In this document: in pieces, positions 45,253 through 53,768 of the stretch | How positions within the stretch are numbered: the first letter of the stretch is position 1 | Layout: every line of letters starts with the position of its first letter | Notes under the pieces: model-generated | What the model was told of the DNA's origin: nothing | What the model saw: only the letters and a program-made list of their open reading frames with translations | The model's database searches: none | Program-made: the position numbers and the translations under genes | NCBI RefSeq assembly: GCF_021032705.1 | Contig: NZ_JAHVXI010000003.1 | Location: 62,001-126,000, forward strand | Length of the DNA stretch: 64,000 nt | Origin: Psychroserpens luteolus | GTDB lineage: Bacteria; Bacteroidota; Bacteroidia; Flavobacteriales; Flavobacteriaceae | Reading direction: 5' to 3'

Positions 45253-45837
45253 TTATTTTTTTATTACACTGAAAAATAGCTCATTACCTTGTCGATGAGA
45301 AATAGAATTGTAACACAACTCCATCGTTTTAATATGAAAGACGTCTTTAAAGTAAGATAGATACAGTACTTTGTTTCCTCCAAACGGAGGTTTATCGTCG
45401 TTTAAAGGTTGATCAAATAATAATCCTACAAGTTTACCTTTATCAACTAAAAGCTCGCTCATCTTCGTCACATATTTTGACCGAAGACTTGGGTCAAGTG
45501 CGCAAAAAAACGTTTGTTCCAATATGAGATCAAAAGGCATATTTAAGTCAAAAAAGTTAGTTTGAATTAAATGGTCATCAGGAAATTCAGGCACTCTTTT
45601 CTTTATATTATTGAGAGCTGTTTTAGATAAATCGATGACATAAACATTGGTGAATCCTTGATTAAACAAATACTCGGCTTCATAAGAATTACCGCCACCA
45701 GGAATTAAAATACGTAAAGATTTATCTTTGAGCTGGTCAATATAAGTCTTGATTGGCGGTGACACTTCTCCTAAATCCCAACGGTCTTCTTTATTTATAT
45801 ATCGGTTATCCCAGTAAGACGCATCTAATTTTTCCAT
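45253..45837 (-). CDS. TPMT-like SAM-dependent methyltransferase
   Basis: 194 residues. It begins SYWDNRYINKEDRWDLGEVSPP, the characteristic thiopurine/halide methyltransferase start, and the SAM site is LRILIPGGGNSYEAEYL followed by VYVIDLSKTAL. Group members methylate thiols, halides or thiocyanate. The C-terminus VDKGKLVGLLFDQPL includes typical TPMT-family strands. Cytosolic. One base separates its start from the upstream TauE gene stop, so the two form an operon; a sulfur link between a sulfite-type exporter and a thiol methyltransferase is a plausible inference. Confidence 0.88.
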   Translation of the reverse strand: MEKLDASYWDNRYINKEDRWDLGEVSPPIKTYIDQLKDKSLRILIPGGGNSYEAEYLFNQGFTNVYVIDLSKTALNNIKKRVPEFPDDHLIQTNFFDLNMPFDLILEQTFFCALDPSLRSKYVTKMSELLVDKGKLVGLLFDQPLNDDKPPFGGNKVLYLSYFKDVFHIKTMELCYNSISHRQGNELFFSVIKK

Positions 45838-45838
45838 G

Positions 45839-46639
45839 CTATAATAGTTCTTTTAGAATAATATAGACTCCCATAATTAGTACAAACCATCCAAACCCTT
45901 TTTTTAATTTTTTACCATTAATAAAATTGGAAAGATAAGTCCCAATAAAAATCCCAACTACAGAAATCGCTGTAAATATGAGTAAAAATGCCCAGTCTAT
46001 ATTTAGGTTCTCAATGTCGCCAATAAAACCTATTAGGGACTTTACTGCAATAATTAAAAGTGAGGTTCCTACAGCTTTTTTCATTGGTAATTTTGCTAAA
46101 AGCACTAATGCAGGTATAATAAGAAACCCTCCTCCAGCACCAACAATTCCTGTTAATACACCAACAACAAAACCTTCAATAGTGATTAACGGATAATTAA
46201 ATTTTACATCTTCGGAAGATGTATCTACCGCAACTTTTCTTTCCTTTATCATTGAAATTGAAGCCAACAACATAACAATAGCAAAAAAGACCATAATAGC
46301 TACATTCTTGGTCAGTGTAAAATCTCCGATAGTAAAAATTTCCGATGGGATTGCTGGCACTAAAAACTTTCGTGTAAGGTACACAGCAATAAATGCTGGG
46401 ATTGCAAATACAATAGCAGTTTTAAAATCTACTAATCCCTTTTTAATATTCTGAAATGTGCCAAAAACAGAAGATACTCCAACCACAAAAAGTGAATAAG
46501 CCGTTGCAGTGACTGGGTTTATAAACATTAAGTACACCAATATAGGAACCGTTAGAATAGACCCTCCTCCTCCAATTAATCCTAAAACAAGGCCAATTAA
46601 AAGTGCTCCAAAGTATCCAAAAACTTGTGAGATATCCAT
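45839..46639 (-). CDS. TauE/SafE family sulfite/sulfonate exporter-like protein
   Basis: 266 residues with eight hydrophobic helices in two repeats. Each repeat carries the family Gly-rich motif: LVLGLIGGGGSILTVPILVYL and VGVLTGIVGAGGGFLIIPALVLL. Members export sulfite, sulfonates or other anions. It is co-transcribed with the TPMT-like gene 1 base downstream. The ATG at 46639 lies five bases past a TAgaTTTG -7 box on the minus strand (46652-46645), so the transcript may be leaderless. Confidence 0.9.
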   Translation of the reverse strand: MDISQVFGYFGALLIGLVLGLIGGGGSILTVPILVYLMFINPVTATAYSLFVVGVSSVFGTFQNIKKGLVDFKTAIVFAIPAFIAVYLTRKFLVPAIPSEIFTIGDFTLTKNVAIMVFFAIVMLLASISMIKERKVAVDTSSEDVKFNYPLITIEGFVVGVLTGIVGAGGGFLIIPALVLLAKLPMKKAVGTSLLIIAVKSLIGFIGDIENLNIDWAFLLIFTAISVVGIFIGTYLSNFINGKKLKKGFGWFVLIMGVYIILKELL

Positions 46640-46644
46640 GAACG

Positions 46645-46652
46645 CAAATCTA
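46645..46652 (-). promoter_or_regulatory. -7 box directly upstream of the TauE start codon
   Basis: On the minus strand TAGATTTG is a perfect TAnnTTTG. The ATG begins five bases after it, the same geometry as at 24143-24157. No clear -33 TTG was found. Confidence 0.45.
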
Positions 46653-46701
46653 ATTATAAATTATAAGTAGTTTGTATTTAAAATAAGATTTCCGAATAAA
46701 A

Positions 46702-47709
46702 CTATTTGGTAGTTTCCCTTAAGATGAGATTAGTCTTTATTGTTTTTGTTGTTTTCTTGGTGGTTCCTTTATCCTTTAAACGATTTAAAAGCAATTTGAC
46801 CGAAGCCTTACCTATATCTACAGTATGCTGTGAGATAGTAGACAATTTTGGATTGGTGAATTGAAGTACATTCTCATCTGAAAATCCAATTATGGACAAG
46901 TCACTTGGTACATTATAATTTAGTTTTAGTGCCTTTTGAAGCGCAATGACACCTGAGGTGTTATCAATAGAAATAATACCATCAACCGATTGATATTTAT
47001 TGAATAATTGATCAACGCCATCCTCAATTGATTTATCGTTTTCAATGGTAATGATACTAGGTTCATTCTTATAATCAAAGGCCTCATTTAAGGCTGCCAA
47101 ATACCCATTTGCCCTGAGTTTACCAACACTTAACTCATCAATACTACTCACAAGCACAATATGTTGTCGTCCTTCAGAAAGTAAATGCTTAGTTGCTTCA
47201 TAAGCAGCTCCAAAATCATCTATAATAACCTTATCACAATTAATATCTTCAGAAACCCTATCAAATAATACTACTGGAATATCTTTTTGCAATATCTCAT
47301 TGATATGGTCGACATTATTAGCCACTTGTGTTTCTTCTGCTAGGGATAAAATAAAACCATCAACACTACCATTAGATAATAATTGGAGGCTATTGATTTC
47401 TTTGGATTGCATTTCATTGGAAACACAAGTGATAATATTATAGCCTTGTTTACTGGCCTGCATTTCTATGGCATATAGTGCTTTTGCAAAAAAATGATTA
47501 AGAATATTAGGAATAATTACACCAATCGTATTAGTTCTACTGTTTTTAAGACTTAAAGCTAACTTATTTGGTTTATAGTTTAAAAACTTAGCAAGAGCCT
47601 TTACTCGTTCTATAGTGTCAGGGCTAATTTCGTCGCTATCATGCAATGCTTTTGATACTGTAGAAACAGATACATTTAATTGCTCGGCTAATTGTTTTAA
47701 TGTTACCAT
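46702..47709 (-). CDS. LacI family transcriptional regulator
   Basis: 335 residues. The N-terminal helix-turn-helix reads TLKQLAEQLNVSVSTVSKALHDSDEISPDTIERV, with the hinge helix PNKLALSLK. The rest is a periplasmic-binding-protein-like effector domain (about 60-330). It sits at the downstream end of the beta-glucan locus on the same strand, so it is the natural candidate for controlling that locus in response to a sugar; this is inference from position. It lies 164 bases past the T9SS protein gene and its terminator. Confidence 0.93.
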   Translation of the reverse strand: MVTLKQLAEQLNVSVSTVSKALHDSDEISPDTIERVKALAKFLNYKPNKLALSLKNSRTNTIGVIIPNILNHFFAKALYAIEMQASKQGYNIITCVSNEMQSKEINSLQLLSNGSVDGFILSLAEETQVANNVDHINEILQKDIPVVLFDRVSEDINCDKVIIDDFGAAYEATKHLLSEGRQHIVLVSSIDELSVGKLRANGYLAALNEAFDYKNEPSIITIENDKSIEDGVDQLFNKYQSVDGIISIDNTSGVIALQKALKLNYNVPSDLSIIGFSDENVLQFTNPKLSTISQHTVDIGKASVKLLLNRLKDKGTTKKTTKTIKTNLILRETTK

Positions 47710-47816
47710 AAAATTAAAAATAAGAAAGGTATAATTCCGATATAAAAATAATTGCTTTTATTTTGATTAGAAAGGGATATTTCAATATAATCATTTAAGC
47801 ATTTTGACATTAATAA

Positions 47817-47850
47817 AAAAGCCACATTGCAACTAGCAAATGTGGCTTTT
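47817..47850 (-). terminator. intrinsic terminator after the T9SS protein gene
   Basis: A 12-bp stem AAAAGCCACATT (47817-47828) pairs with AATGTGGCTTTT (47839-47850) around a 10-base loop. It lies 23 bases past the minus-strand gene ending at 47874, and is flanked by A and T runs in both directions. Confidence 0.9.
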
Positions 47851-47873
47851 AAAAAATATTAGTTAGTTAAGCA

Positions 47874-49388
47874 TTATTTTTTAACCAATTTGATTGTCTT
47901 GCTTCCCGTAGCAGAAGAAACTTTTGCAAAGTATAATCCTGCTTTTAAGTTAGATGCATCAATCTGAGTTTCATTTGCATTTGGAGTTACATTAACCACT
48001 TGCTTTCCTAAAACATCATAAATTTGAATAGACTCGATATCTTGAGTACCTATAACTGTCCAATTGTTTGTTGTTGGATTAGGAAATACAGAAAACTCAT
48101 TTCTAGTAAATTCTTCTGCACCTAAAGTGTTAGACGTACTAAAGAATATATTGTCAAAATAAACCTCTCCATTTCCATCAAATTTCCATTGGAATATATC
48201 ATTTAAATCATAAGTACCACTTGATGGTGTGTGATCTAAGAAATGTTGTAATGGAATAAATACACTCTGCCAAGACCCAGTTACAATTGGGGAATCTGGA
48301 GTAGGTCCACCAAATCTATATCTAGGTTCTTCAGCAGCTCCACCACCAATTCCAGCTGTGGCATCAATTAGGAAGAAATTAAACTCAGTTGTCGTCGTTG
48401 CATAATAGTTTATGTGTACAAATTGATAACCTCCTGCAACTAAATCTTCAGCATCCCATTGTGCACCATAGAAAAAGAAACCTCCACCTTCAATTTTTCC
48501 GGCGTTATTTCCATTCATTTCAATATCTACTTCTGGAACGCCTACGTTACCAAACGCGTAGAAGTTAAAGTTACCAACACTACTACCTGGTAAACCACTG
48601 TAAACATAAAGATCTGTTCCCGTAGAAGGATATTCTGGAGCGGCCATTGTAGGACCAGCAGGTGGACAAGCAGGGCAAGAAGCACCACCACAATCTACAC
48701 CAGTCTCATCTTGATTTTGGATTCCATCATCACAGGTCTCAGGACAGGTTGGACAATCAGGACCACCACAATCTACACCAGTTTCCATACCATTTTGAAC
48801 ACCATCCATACACGTTGGCTCTGGAGCACCTACTTGAACAATGTCGTCAATGTAATACGTCCCAGATTCAGTAACCAAAACACCATCACCAGCAGGGCCT
48901 TCAAGTGCTGGGTCATAATCTGGTTGTATTACCAAAGTAGAATACTGTTCCATACCTGTAAGACCTGGTTGATCAGAAAAATCGAATGTAACTTCGGTCC
49001 ATGTATTCGCATTAGCAACCACAACATCTCTATTGTAAGTTGGCTCTCCACTTAATCCTATTTGGATTTGAAATCTTAATTGAAGGTTAGCTTTCGTTGA
49101 CCAAATTTTCATTGTAAACGCTGTTCCATTCGCCAAGTCAATTAAAGGTGATCCTGGTGTTTCATATCCAAAACCTGCAAACCAGTTAGCTCCAACAAGT
49201 TTATCTACTTGTAGTACTCGAGCAGACATATTTCCTGCACTTACATCAGGATTTGCAATATTAGCAAAACCTAAAGTACCAAATTGAAATGATGCAGTCG
49301 TCGTTGTATCTTCATAATCAACAGGCAAAGATTGCCCAAACGTAATAGCCGAGGCTAATAAAAAGATTAAAATTGTAATTTTTTTCAT
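47874..49388 (-). CDS. secreted T9SS protein with two carbohydrate-binding-like modules
   Basis: 504 residues. Signal peptide (ITILIFLLASAITFG), then a beta-sandwich of ~170 residues ending in SGTYYIDDIVQVG, a pair of 26-residue Cys-rich repeats, a second beta-sandwich (about 265-415) ending GEVYFDNIFFSTS, and a T9SS type A tail (about 420-504, FSVFPNPTTNNWTVIG ... KTIKLVKK). No catalytic domain is seen. The first sandwich closely follows the C-terminal module of the PKD lipoprotein at 58560: shared FTMK, W-x-E-x-TFDF and YYxDxIVQ. It probably binds laminarin or a related glucan at the cell surface. It lies 333 bases past the GH17 gene of the same locus and has its own terminator. Confidence 0.85.
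   Translation of the reverse strand: MKKITILIFLLASAITFGQSLPVDYEDTTTTASFQFGTLGFANIANPDVSAGNMSARVLQVDKLVGANWFAGFGYETPGSPLIDLANGTAFTMKIWSTKANLQLRFQIQIGLSGEPTYNRDVVVANANTWTEVTFDFSDQPGLTGMEQYSTLVIQPDYDPALEGPAGDGVLVTESGTYYIDDIVQVGAPEPTCMDGVQNGMETGVDCGGPDCPTCPETCDDGIQNQDETGVDCGGASCPACPPAGPTMAAPEYPSTGTDLYVYSGLPGSSVGNFNFYAFGNVGVPEVDIEMNGNNAGKIEGGGFFFYGAQWDAEDLVAGGYQFVHINYYATTTTEFNFFLIDATAGIGGGAAEEPRYRFGGPTPDSPIVTGSWQSVFIPLQHFLDHTPSSGTYDLNDIFQWKFDGNGEVYFDNIFFSTSNTLGAEEFTRNEFSVFPNPTTNNWTVIGTQDIESIQIYDVLGKQVVNVTPNANETQIDASNLKAGLYFAKVSSATGSKTIKLVKK
48657..48812 (-). repeat. tandem 26-residue Cys-rich repeat inside the T9SS protein
   Basis: Two 78-base units encode CMDGVQNGMETGVDCGG and CDDGIQNQDETGVDCGG followed by Cys-containing tails (PDCPTCPET and ASCPACPPA). 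DNA identity is high over the core, including an exact 20-base match at 48685-48704 and 48763-48782. Such motifs serve as linkers in many Bacteroidota surface proteins. Confidence 0.85.
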
Positions 49389-49721
49389 AGTTATATATAT
49401 TAGAATTAGTAATTATTTAAAAATTATATCAGGTATTTTTCATTTTCATAAATTTAAGCACTATCTATTGAGATTATCATAAAACACACCGCTACAAAAA
49501 ACATACAAACACAAATAATTTGCTTTTTGTTTAATTATGTCTTCAAATCCGCTAAACAAAGCGGACTCAAGACGTTTCAAAATATTAACAAAGTCTTATT
49601 TAGCATTTTATTAACTATTGTGTTGTGGTAATGTTGTGTTTGTTTTTCGCTATGTATTGCTCACTTTTTTGAATGTTGTACTTTTAAGCATTTATAATAG
49701 CTCTCCCATCAACCAATTGCT
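49389..49721. other. 333-base gene-free region between the glucan locus and the T9SS gene
   Basis: This is the only gene-free gap over 300 bases. It probably holds the promoter of the T9SS gene at 49388, although no TAnnTTTG box was found on the minus strand. It contains an imperfect hairpin at 49539-49573: GTCTT/AAGAC outer stem and TCCGCT/AGCGGA inner stem, with no T run on either side, so it is not a standard terminator. No open frame of note, no tRNA and no repeat copies were seen. Confidence 0.6.
49539..49573 (-). promoter_or_regulatory. imperfect hairpin of unknown role
   Basis: Six base pairs TCCGCT/AGCGGA flank a six-base AAACAA-type loop, extended by GTCTT/AAGAC after a small internal loop. 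Lacking a U run, it could be a leader structure, protein-binding site or RNA processing site between two parts of the locus. Confidence 0.4.
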
Positions 49722-50630
49722 TTAAAATTTTAATTTTTCGTGTTTATCCCAAAGTCCCCAATAGGCTCCAACATCACCTTCATCGCCAGTTTTCCATGAC
49801 TCGTCAAATGATGAGAAATAAAACACCTCAATACCTGCTTTTTTAGCCCATACCTGAGTATTGATAAAATATTTCATAGCATTCTCTTCGGAAGAAAATG
49901 CCCCCTTCAAACTACCGCCTTGACTAGGCCAGCCAGTCTCTGTAATGATTACTTTTTTACCACGTCCAGCATCCGATGCCTGTCCGAACATTTGCTGCAT
50001 ATGATGTAGCGCGCCATCAATATGGCAGCCTTCCCAATACGGATAGCAATTGCTAAGTATGACATCGCTAATCTCTACAAGCTGAGGATGTACCGAAAAC
50101 TCATAATAGGCGTCGACATAACCCACAGGAATATCTGGCAAAGCCTCTTTGACCCGTCGTATATAGTCTAACAATTCGTCTAGTGACAAATCGTTTCTGT
50201 ACAGTACTTCATTACCAACAGCAGCAATATCAACAACGCCCTCTTTTGCTAATTGAATGAGTCCTTCAATTTCTTTTTCATTATCATCTTTATCATCTCC
50301 CAACCACGCACCTACTAGCGTTTTCATACCGTGCTTGTGGGCGATACGTGGAATATGCTCATTCCCCTCTATACAAGAAAATGAACGAATCCATTTCGAA
50401 TAGGGCTTTAGTATCTTTACACGTCTTTCTACCTGTTCTTCGGTTATGATGTCACCAGGTTCCTGACCATCTTCATACATACTAAAGCAGATCCCATGCA
50501 TTCCTTTTTTAAGTGTTGCTCTCCACAACGTTTTTAATTCTTCTAGTGAATATTTACCGAAATCAATTCCTGAGTGTTCTGCGAAATTAATTCCATTATA
50601 CGCGTGATATTCTTCGTCTCTATATGACAT
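49722..50630 (-). CDS. cytosolic GH17 family beta-1,3-glucan hydrolase
   Basis: 302 residues, a bare GH17 TIM barrel without signal peptide or lipobox (MSYRDEEYHAYNGINF), so probably cytosolic. The acid/base is Glu141 in AVGNE and the nucleophile Glu231 in IITETGWPSQGG. GH17 cuts or transglycosylates beta-1,3-glucans. It is the last gene of the locus, 19 bases after the sugar symporter, and would process imported laminari-oligosaccharides together with the phosphorylase at 55070. It differs strongly from the lipoprotein GH17 at 53769 and is not a recent duplicate. Confidence 0.9.
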   Translation of the reverse strand: MSYRDEEYHAYNGINFAEHSGIDFGKYSLEELKTLWRATLKKGMHGICFSMYEDGQEPGDIITEEQVERRVKILKPYSKWIRSFSCIEGNEHIPRIAHKHGMKTLVGAWLGDDKDDNEKEIEGLIQLAKEGVVDIAAVGNEVLYRNDLSLDELLDYIRRVKEALPDIPVGYVDAYYEFSVHPQLVEISDVILSNCYPYWEGCHIDGALHHMQQMFGQASDAGRGKKVIITETGWPSQGGSLKGAFSSEENAMKYFINTQVWAKKAGIEVFYFSSFDESWKTGDEGDVGAYWGLWDKHEKLKF

Positions 50631-50649
50631 TTAAACTTTAAATTTATAG

Positions 50650-52215
50650 TTATAGTTCTCCTCGTCGTTCAACGAGTTCTTTCTTTATCTCTCTAGCCCT
50701 ATCTTCATTTAGATTATACTTCCACATTACCCAAACCGCAAGTGCTGCAGTTAACGATGGAACCAATATATCGGCTATTCTAAGATTGTTCATAGTCTCT
50801 ATAGATTGCTCAGTAACATTAGGGTCAAATCCTACAATACTTAAAATTACACCGCCCAAAACAAGAGCTATAGACTGACCAATTTTTACCATCAGCCAAT
50901 AGATGGCTCCAAACGTTCCTTCTTTACGAGGCATACCATTCTCCAATTCGTCTAAATCGCAAACATCTGCCGTCATAGACATCATTAAAGTGAACAAACC
51001 TCCCATACCAAAAGCAAATAATGGAATTGGTACAAATATGAGCCATGGTACATCGCTACCTGGATCAATACTGAACCAAGACATTCCAATACTTTCAAGA
51101 GCTGGATTTAGAGATTCGAAAATGGAACTAACTCCAGAATTTAAACTCTCACCAAATCCCGTTTGATTAAATTTATTATTAAGTTCTTTATCAAAACCCC
51201 ACCATTTCAAAACATAGCCAACGATGGATAACACAGTTGAGATTATAAACGCCTTTTTCTTTCCCCATTTATTAGCCATTCTTGTAATAATTGGGATAAC
51301 TATAAATGCTGTAATAATAGCATTAATGGTATTGAACCAAGCAGGCCAAGTACCAGCCATCTCATAACTTCCACTATACATATAAAACACAATAATGAAA
51401 ACACCAAATGCCGCTACAAGCTGAAATCCATTAAACACTAAAAACGTTGCTCCACATAATTTCATGAAAGGTTTATTTTTTGTGACTTGTTTAATACCCT
51501 GCCATAAATCTTTCATATTTGATGCTAACGACTTAAATGTAATTTCTTTTCTATTCTCCATATGAGAAGAATCAATACCCTTACAAAATAATGCTGGCAG
51601 TATTCCAAAAACAACACACATGGCACCAACAATAAGAGCCATTGTACGAACACCTTCTGTTTGCGTATTAAATGTGTCTGTATCAGGAATAATAACATAT
51701 AACCATGGTACAATCATCCAAGCAATTTGCCCCATAGTATTAGAAAAAGCCATTAACCGTGTACGTTCATTATAATCGGAAGTCATTTCATATCCAAGAC
51801 CTACTAATGGTGTTGCAAACATTGTATTACCAATAAGAAATAATAATTGAAGAATCATTACATGCCAAATAATATAAGATTGGGATGCATTATCATCAAT
51901 TTGCCACATTAAAAAGAAAAGTATTCCGCTTATAATTGCTCCAATAAAAATATAAGGTCGTCTTCGTCCCCATCTCGATTTTGTATTATCAGAGATGAAA
52001 CCCATTATTGGATCAGTAATTGAGTCGAATATTCTTGGTAAACCACCTAAAAGCCCAGCCCATAACGGATCAACACCCCAAGCCGTCAATAAGAAAAACT
52101 GAATAAAAACACCAAGAGTACCTGGTAATATATTCAATATAAAATGACCTGCTCCAAAGGCTGCTTTTTGTCCAACTGGGACTTTATCTTTTGCGGCTGT
52201 TTTAATTTTTGACAT
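50650..52215 (-). CDS. GPH-type sugar:cation symporter (MFS)
   Basis: 521 residues, about twelve hydrophobic helices. Motifs of the glycoside-pentoside-hexuronide group are SITDPIMGFISDNTKSRWGRR-type loop, RPYIFIGAI, and MTADVCDLDELENG. An insert near residues 330-380 (NKFNQTGFGESLNSGVSSIF) lengthens a loop. It should import mono- or oligosaccharides across the inner membrane, here products of laminarin digestion. It lies between GH30 and the cytosolic GH17, 23 and 19 bases away. Confidence 0.92.
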   Translation of the reverse strand: MSKIKTAAKDKVPVGQKAAFGAGHFILNILPGTLGVFIQFFLLTAWGVDPLWAGLLGGLPRIFDSITDPIMGFISDNTKSRWGRRRPYIFIGAIISGILFFLMWQIDDNASQSYIIWHVMILQLLFLIGNTMFATPLVGLGYEMTSDYNERTRLMAFSNTMGQIAWMIVPWLYVIIPDTDTFNTQTEGVRTMALIVGAMCVVFGILPALFCKGIDSSHMENRKEITFKSLASNMKDLWQGIKQVTKNKPFMKLCGATFLVFNGFQLVAAFGVFIIVFYMYSGSYEMAGTWPAWFNTINAIITAFIVIPIITRMANKWGKKKAFIISTVLSIVGYVLKWWGFDKELNNKFNQTGFGESLNSGVSSIFESLNPALESIGMSWFSIDPGSDVPWLIFVPIPLFAFGMGGLFTLMMSMTADVCDLDELENGMPRKEGTFGAIYWLMVKIGQSIALVLGGVILSIVGFDPNVTEQSIETMNNLRIADILVPSLTAALAVWVMWKYNLNEDRAREIKKELVERRGEL

Positions 52216-52238
52216 AGTGGTTTAGTTTAGTTAGTGTT

Positions 52239-53744
52239 TTATGACTTAGGCACTACAATTGTTTGAATTGCTTGTGCGTTTATTTTAATATTTACATTGC
52301 TTTCATTTAAATTTAACGTGAAATTCTTGGCGGTTTCGCCTTCATTAAATATGACTACTGCAATAGAATCATCAGGGTTTTTTGCAGCAGTTACCATCAA
52401 GTCTTTATCTGGGTTTTCAACATCAATCACCACAGCTCCTGGCCTCATATATTTGCTGAAATGCGCCATGGTGTAATAAATAGGTGTAAAATAGACCTCG
52501 TCTGCATCTGGATCGACAATAATAGGAGCAACACACCAGTTTTTAAACCAGTTAGGTCCGCCTTGTCTATCTAAAACCATATTCCAATCGACCCATCCAT
52601 CAACCCAGTTATTTAAGCATCCAATAATATCTCGCGCATAACGATTAACAGGTGCATATTTAGGATGCAAATATTTCTCATCTTCTGCTGCCCAATCCCA
52701 GCCCCAATCGGTAGCTTCTTTTGACCAGTACCAGATATCATTTTTCCATTTTGGAACTTCAGAATCTACACAGCCTTCAGTTTCAATTAAATATTTATCA
52801 GGTGCTTTGTTATGAGCGTATTGCAAAGCGTCAGGGAAATAGTCGTAAGTACTTTCATACCAATGAATGGCTGTTCCATCATAATACTTCGATGATTCCT
52901 CAGTAGCATACATGACATCTACCCATTCTTTCAAGCCTGCTCTATTTTGGTCATAACCCAAAATGATTTTATCTCCTTTACCATCGGCTTCGAGTTTCGG
53001 TCCTAAGTGATTCTGTACAAAATCGGTCATTTCTTCTGGAGTAAAGTGCATACTTTCCCAGTTATTTCCATTTCCATGTGGTTCATTTTCAACAGTAAAA
53101 CCCCAAATTGGAATGCCTTCGGCTTCATAAGCATCTACATATTTTGAAAAGAACAAGGCCCAAGTATCATAGTATTTAGGCAATAATTTTCCGCCAACCC
53201 ATTCCTTATTATCTTTCATCCAAGGTGGTGCTGTCCATGGCGACGCAAAAATATCGAAGCCATCTTCTGAGATTGCCATAGCTTCTTTTATCATTGGAAT
53301 AAGATCATCCATATCATCTTTGATAGTAAAATGTTCTAACATCATATCATCTTCAACAGGTGCATACGAATACTGACTCAACGAAAAATCACAGGAGTTC
53401 ATATGCGTTCGCGTTAATGAATAATTTGCTCCTTCTCTACTGAAATAAGCCTTCAATATTTTATCTCTATTGGCTTTACTTAATTTGTTTAACAAATAAG
53501 CAGAAGACTCAGTAAATGCACCTCCAAAGCCAGTAATAGTTTGAAATTTTTTATCAGGATTAATTTTTAAAACAGGCAAAGAATCTGTCGTTGAAACTTC
53601 ATTGATTCTTGTGAGCTGATTTCCGCTTGCTGATGTTTCATAAATCTCAACTTCAAGCAAGTCTTGTCCTATTTCTTTTTTTTCGTTACAACCTATCATA
53701 ACTAGTACTAAAAGGGAATAAAAAATGTAGCTTACGGTTTTCAT
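52239..53744 (-). CDS. GH30 family glycosidase, lipoprotein
   Basis: 501 residues. Lipobox MIGC (Cys19) marks a lipoprotein. The GH30 (beta/alpha)8 barrel with side beta-domain has the acid/base Glu221 in FTVENEPHGN and the nucleophile Glu323 in LIETEGCVD. GH30 members in laminarin loci remove beta-1,6-linked glucose side chains (exo-beta-1,6-glucosidase/glucosylceramidase-like). Positions +2 to +5 after the Cys (NEKKE) lack a run of acids, so the periplasmic face of the outer membrane is likelier than the cell surface. It sits 23 bases from the symporter gene and 24 bases from the GH17 gene. Confidence 0.93.
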   Translation of the reverse strand: MKTVSYIFYSLLVLVMIGCNEKKEIGQDLLEVEIYETSASGNQLTRINEVSTTDSLPVLKINPDKKFQTITGFGGAFTESSAYLLNKLSKANRDKILKAYFSREGANYSLTRTHMNSCDFSLSQYSYAPVEDDMMLEHFTIKDDMDDLIPMIKEAMAISEDGFDIFASPWTAPPWMKDNKEWVGGKLLPKYYDTWALFFSKYVDAYEAEGIPIWGFTVENEPHGNGNNWESMHFTPEEMTDFVQNHLGPKLEADGKGDKIILGYDQNRAGLKEWVDVMYATEESSKYYDGTAIHWYESTYDYFPDALQYAHNKAPDKYLIETEGCVDSEVPKWKNDIWYWSKEATDWGWDWAAEDEKYLHPKYAPVNRYARDIIGCLNNWVDGWVDWNMVLDRQGGPNWFKNWCVAPIIVDPDADEVYFTPIYYTMAHFSKYMRPGAVVIDVENPDKDLMVTAAKNPDDSIAVVIFNEGETAKNFTLNLNESNVNIKINAQAIQTIVVPKS

Positions 53745-53768
53745 TGTTGATTTTTTTATTTGACATAT

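Noticed and set aside
47794-49690. Three TTTAAGC(A) stretches at 47794, 49453 and 49683 as LacI operators
   Set aside because: They are not palindromic and such AT-rich words are expected by chance.
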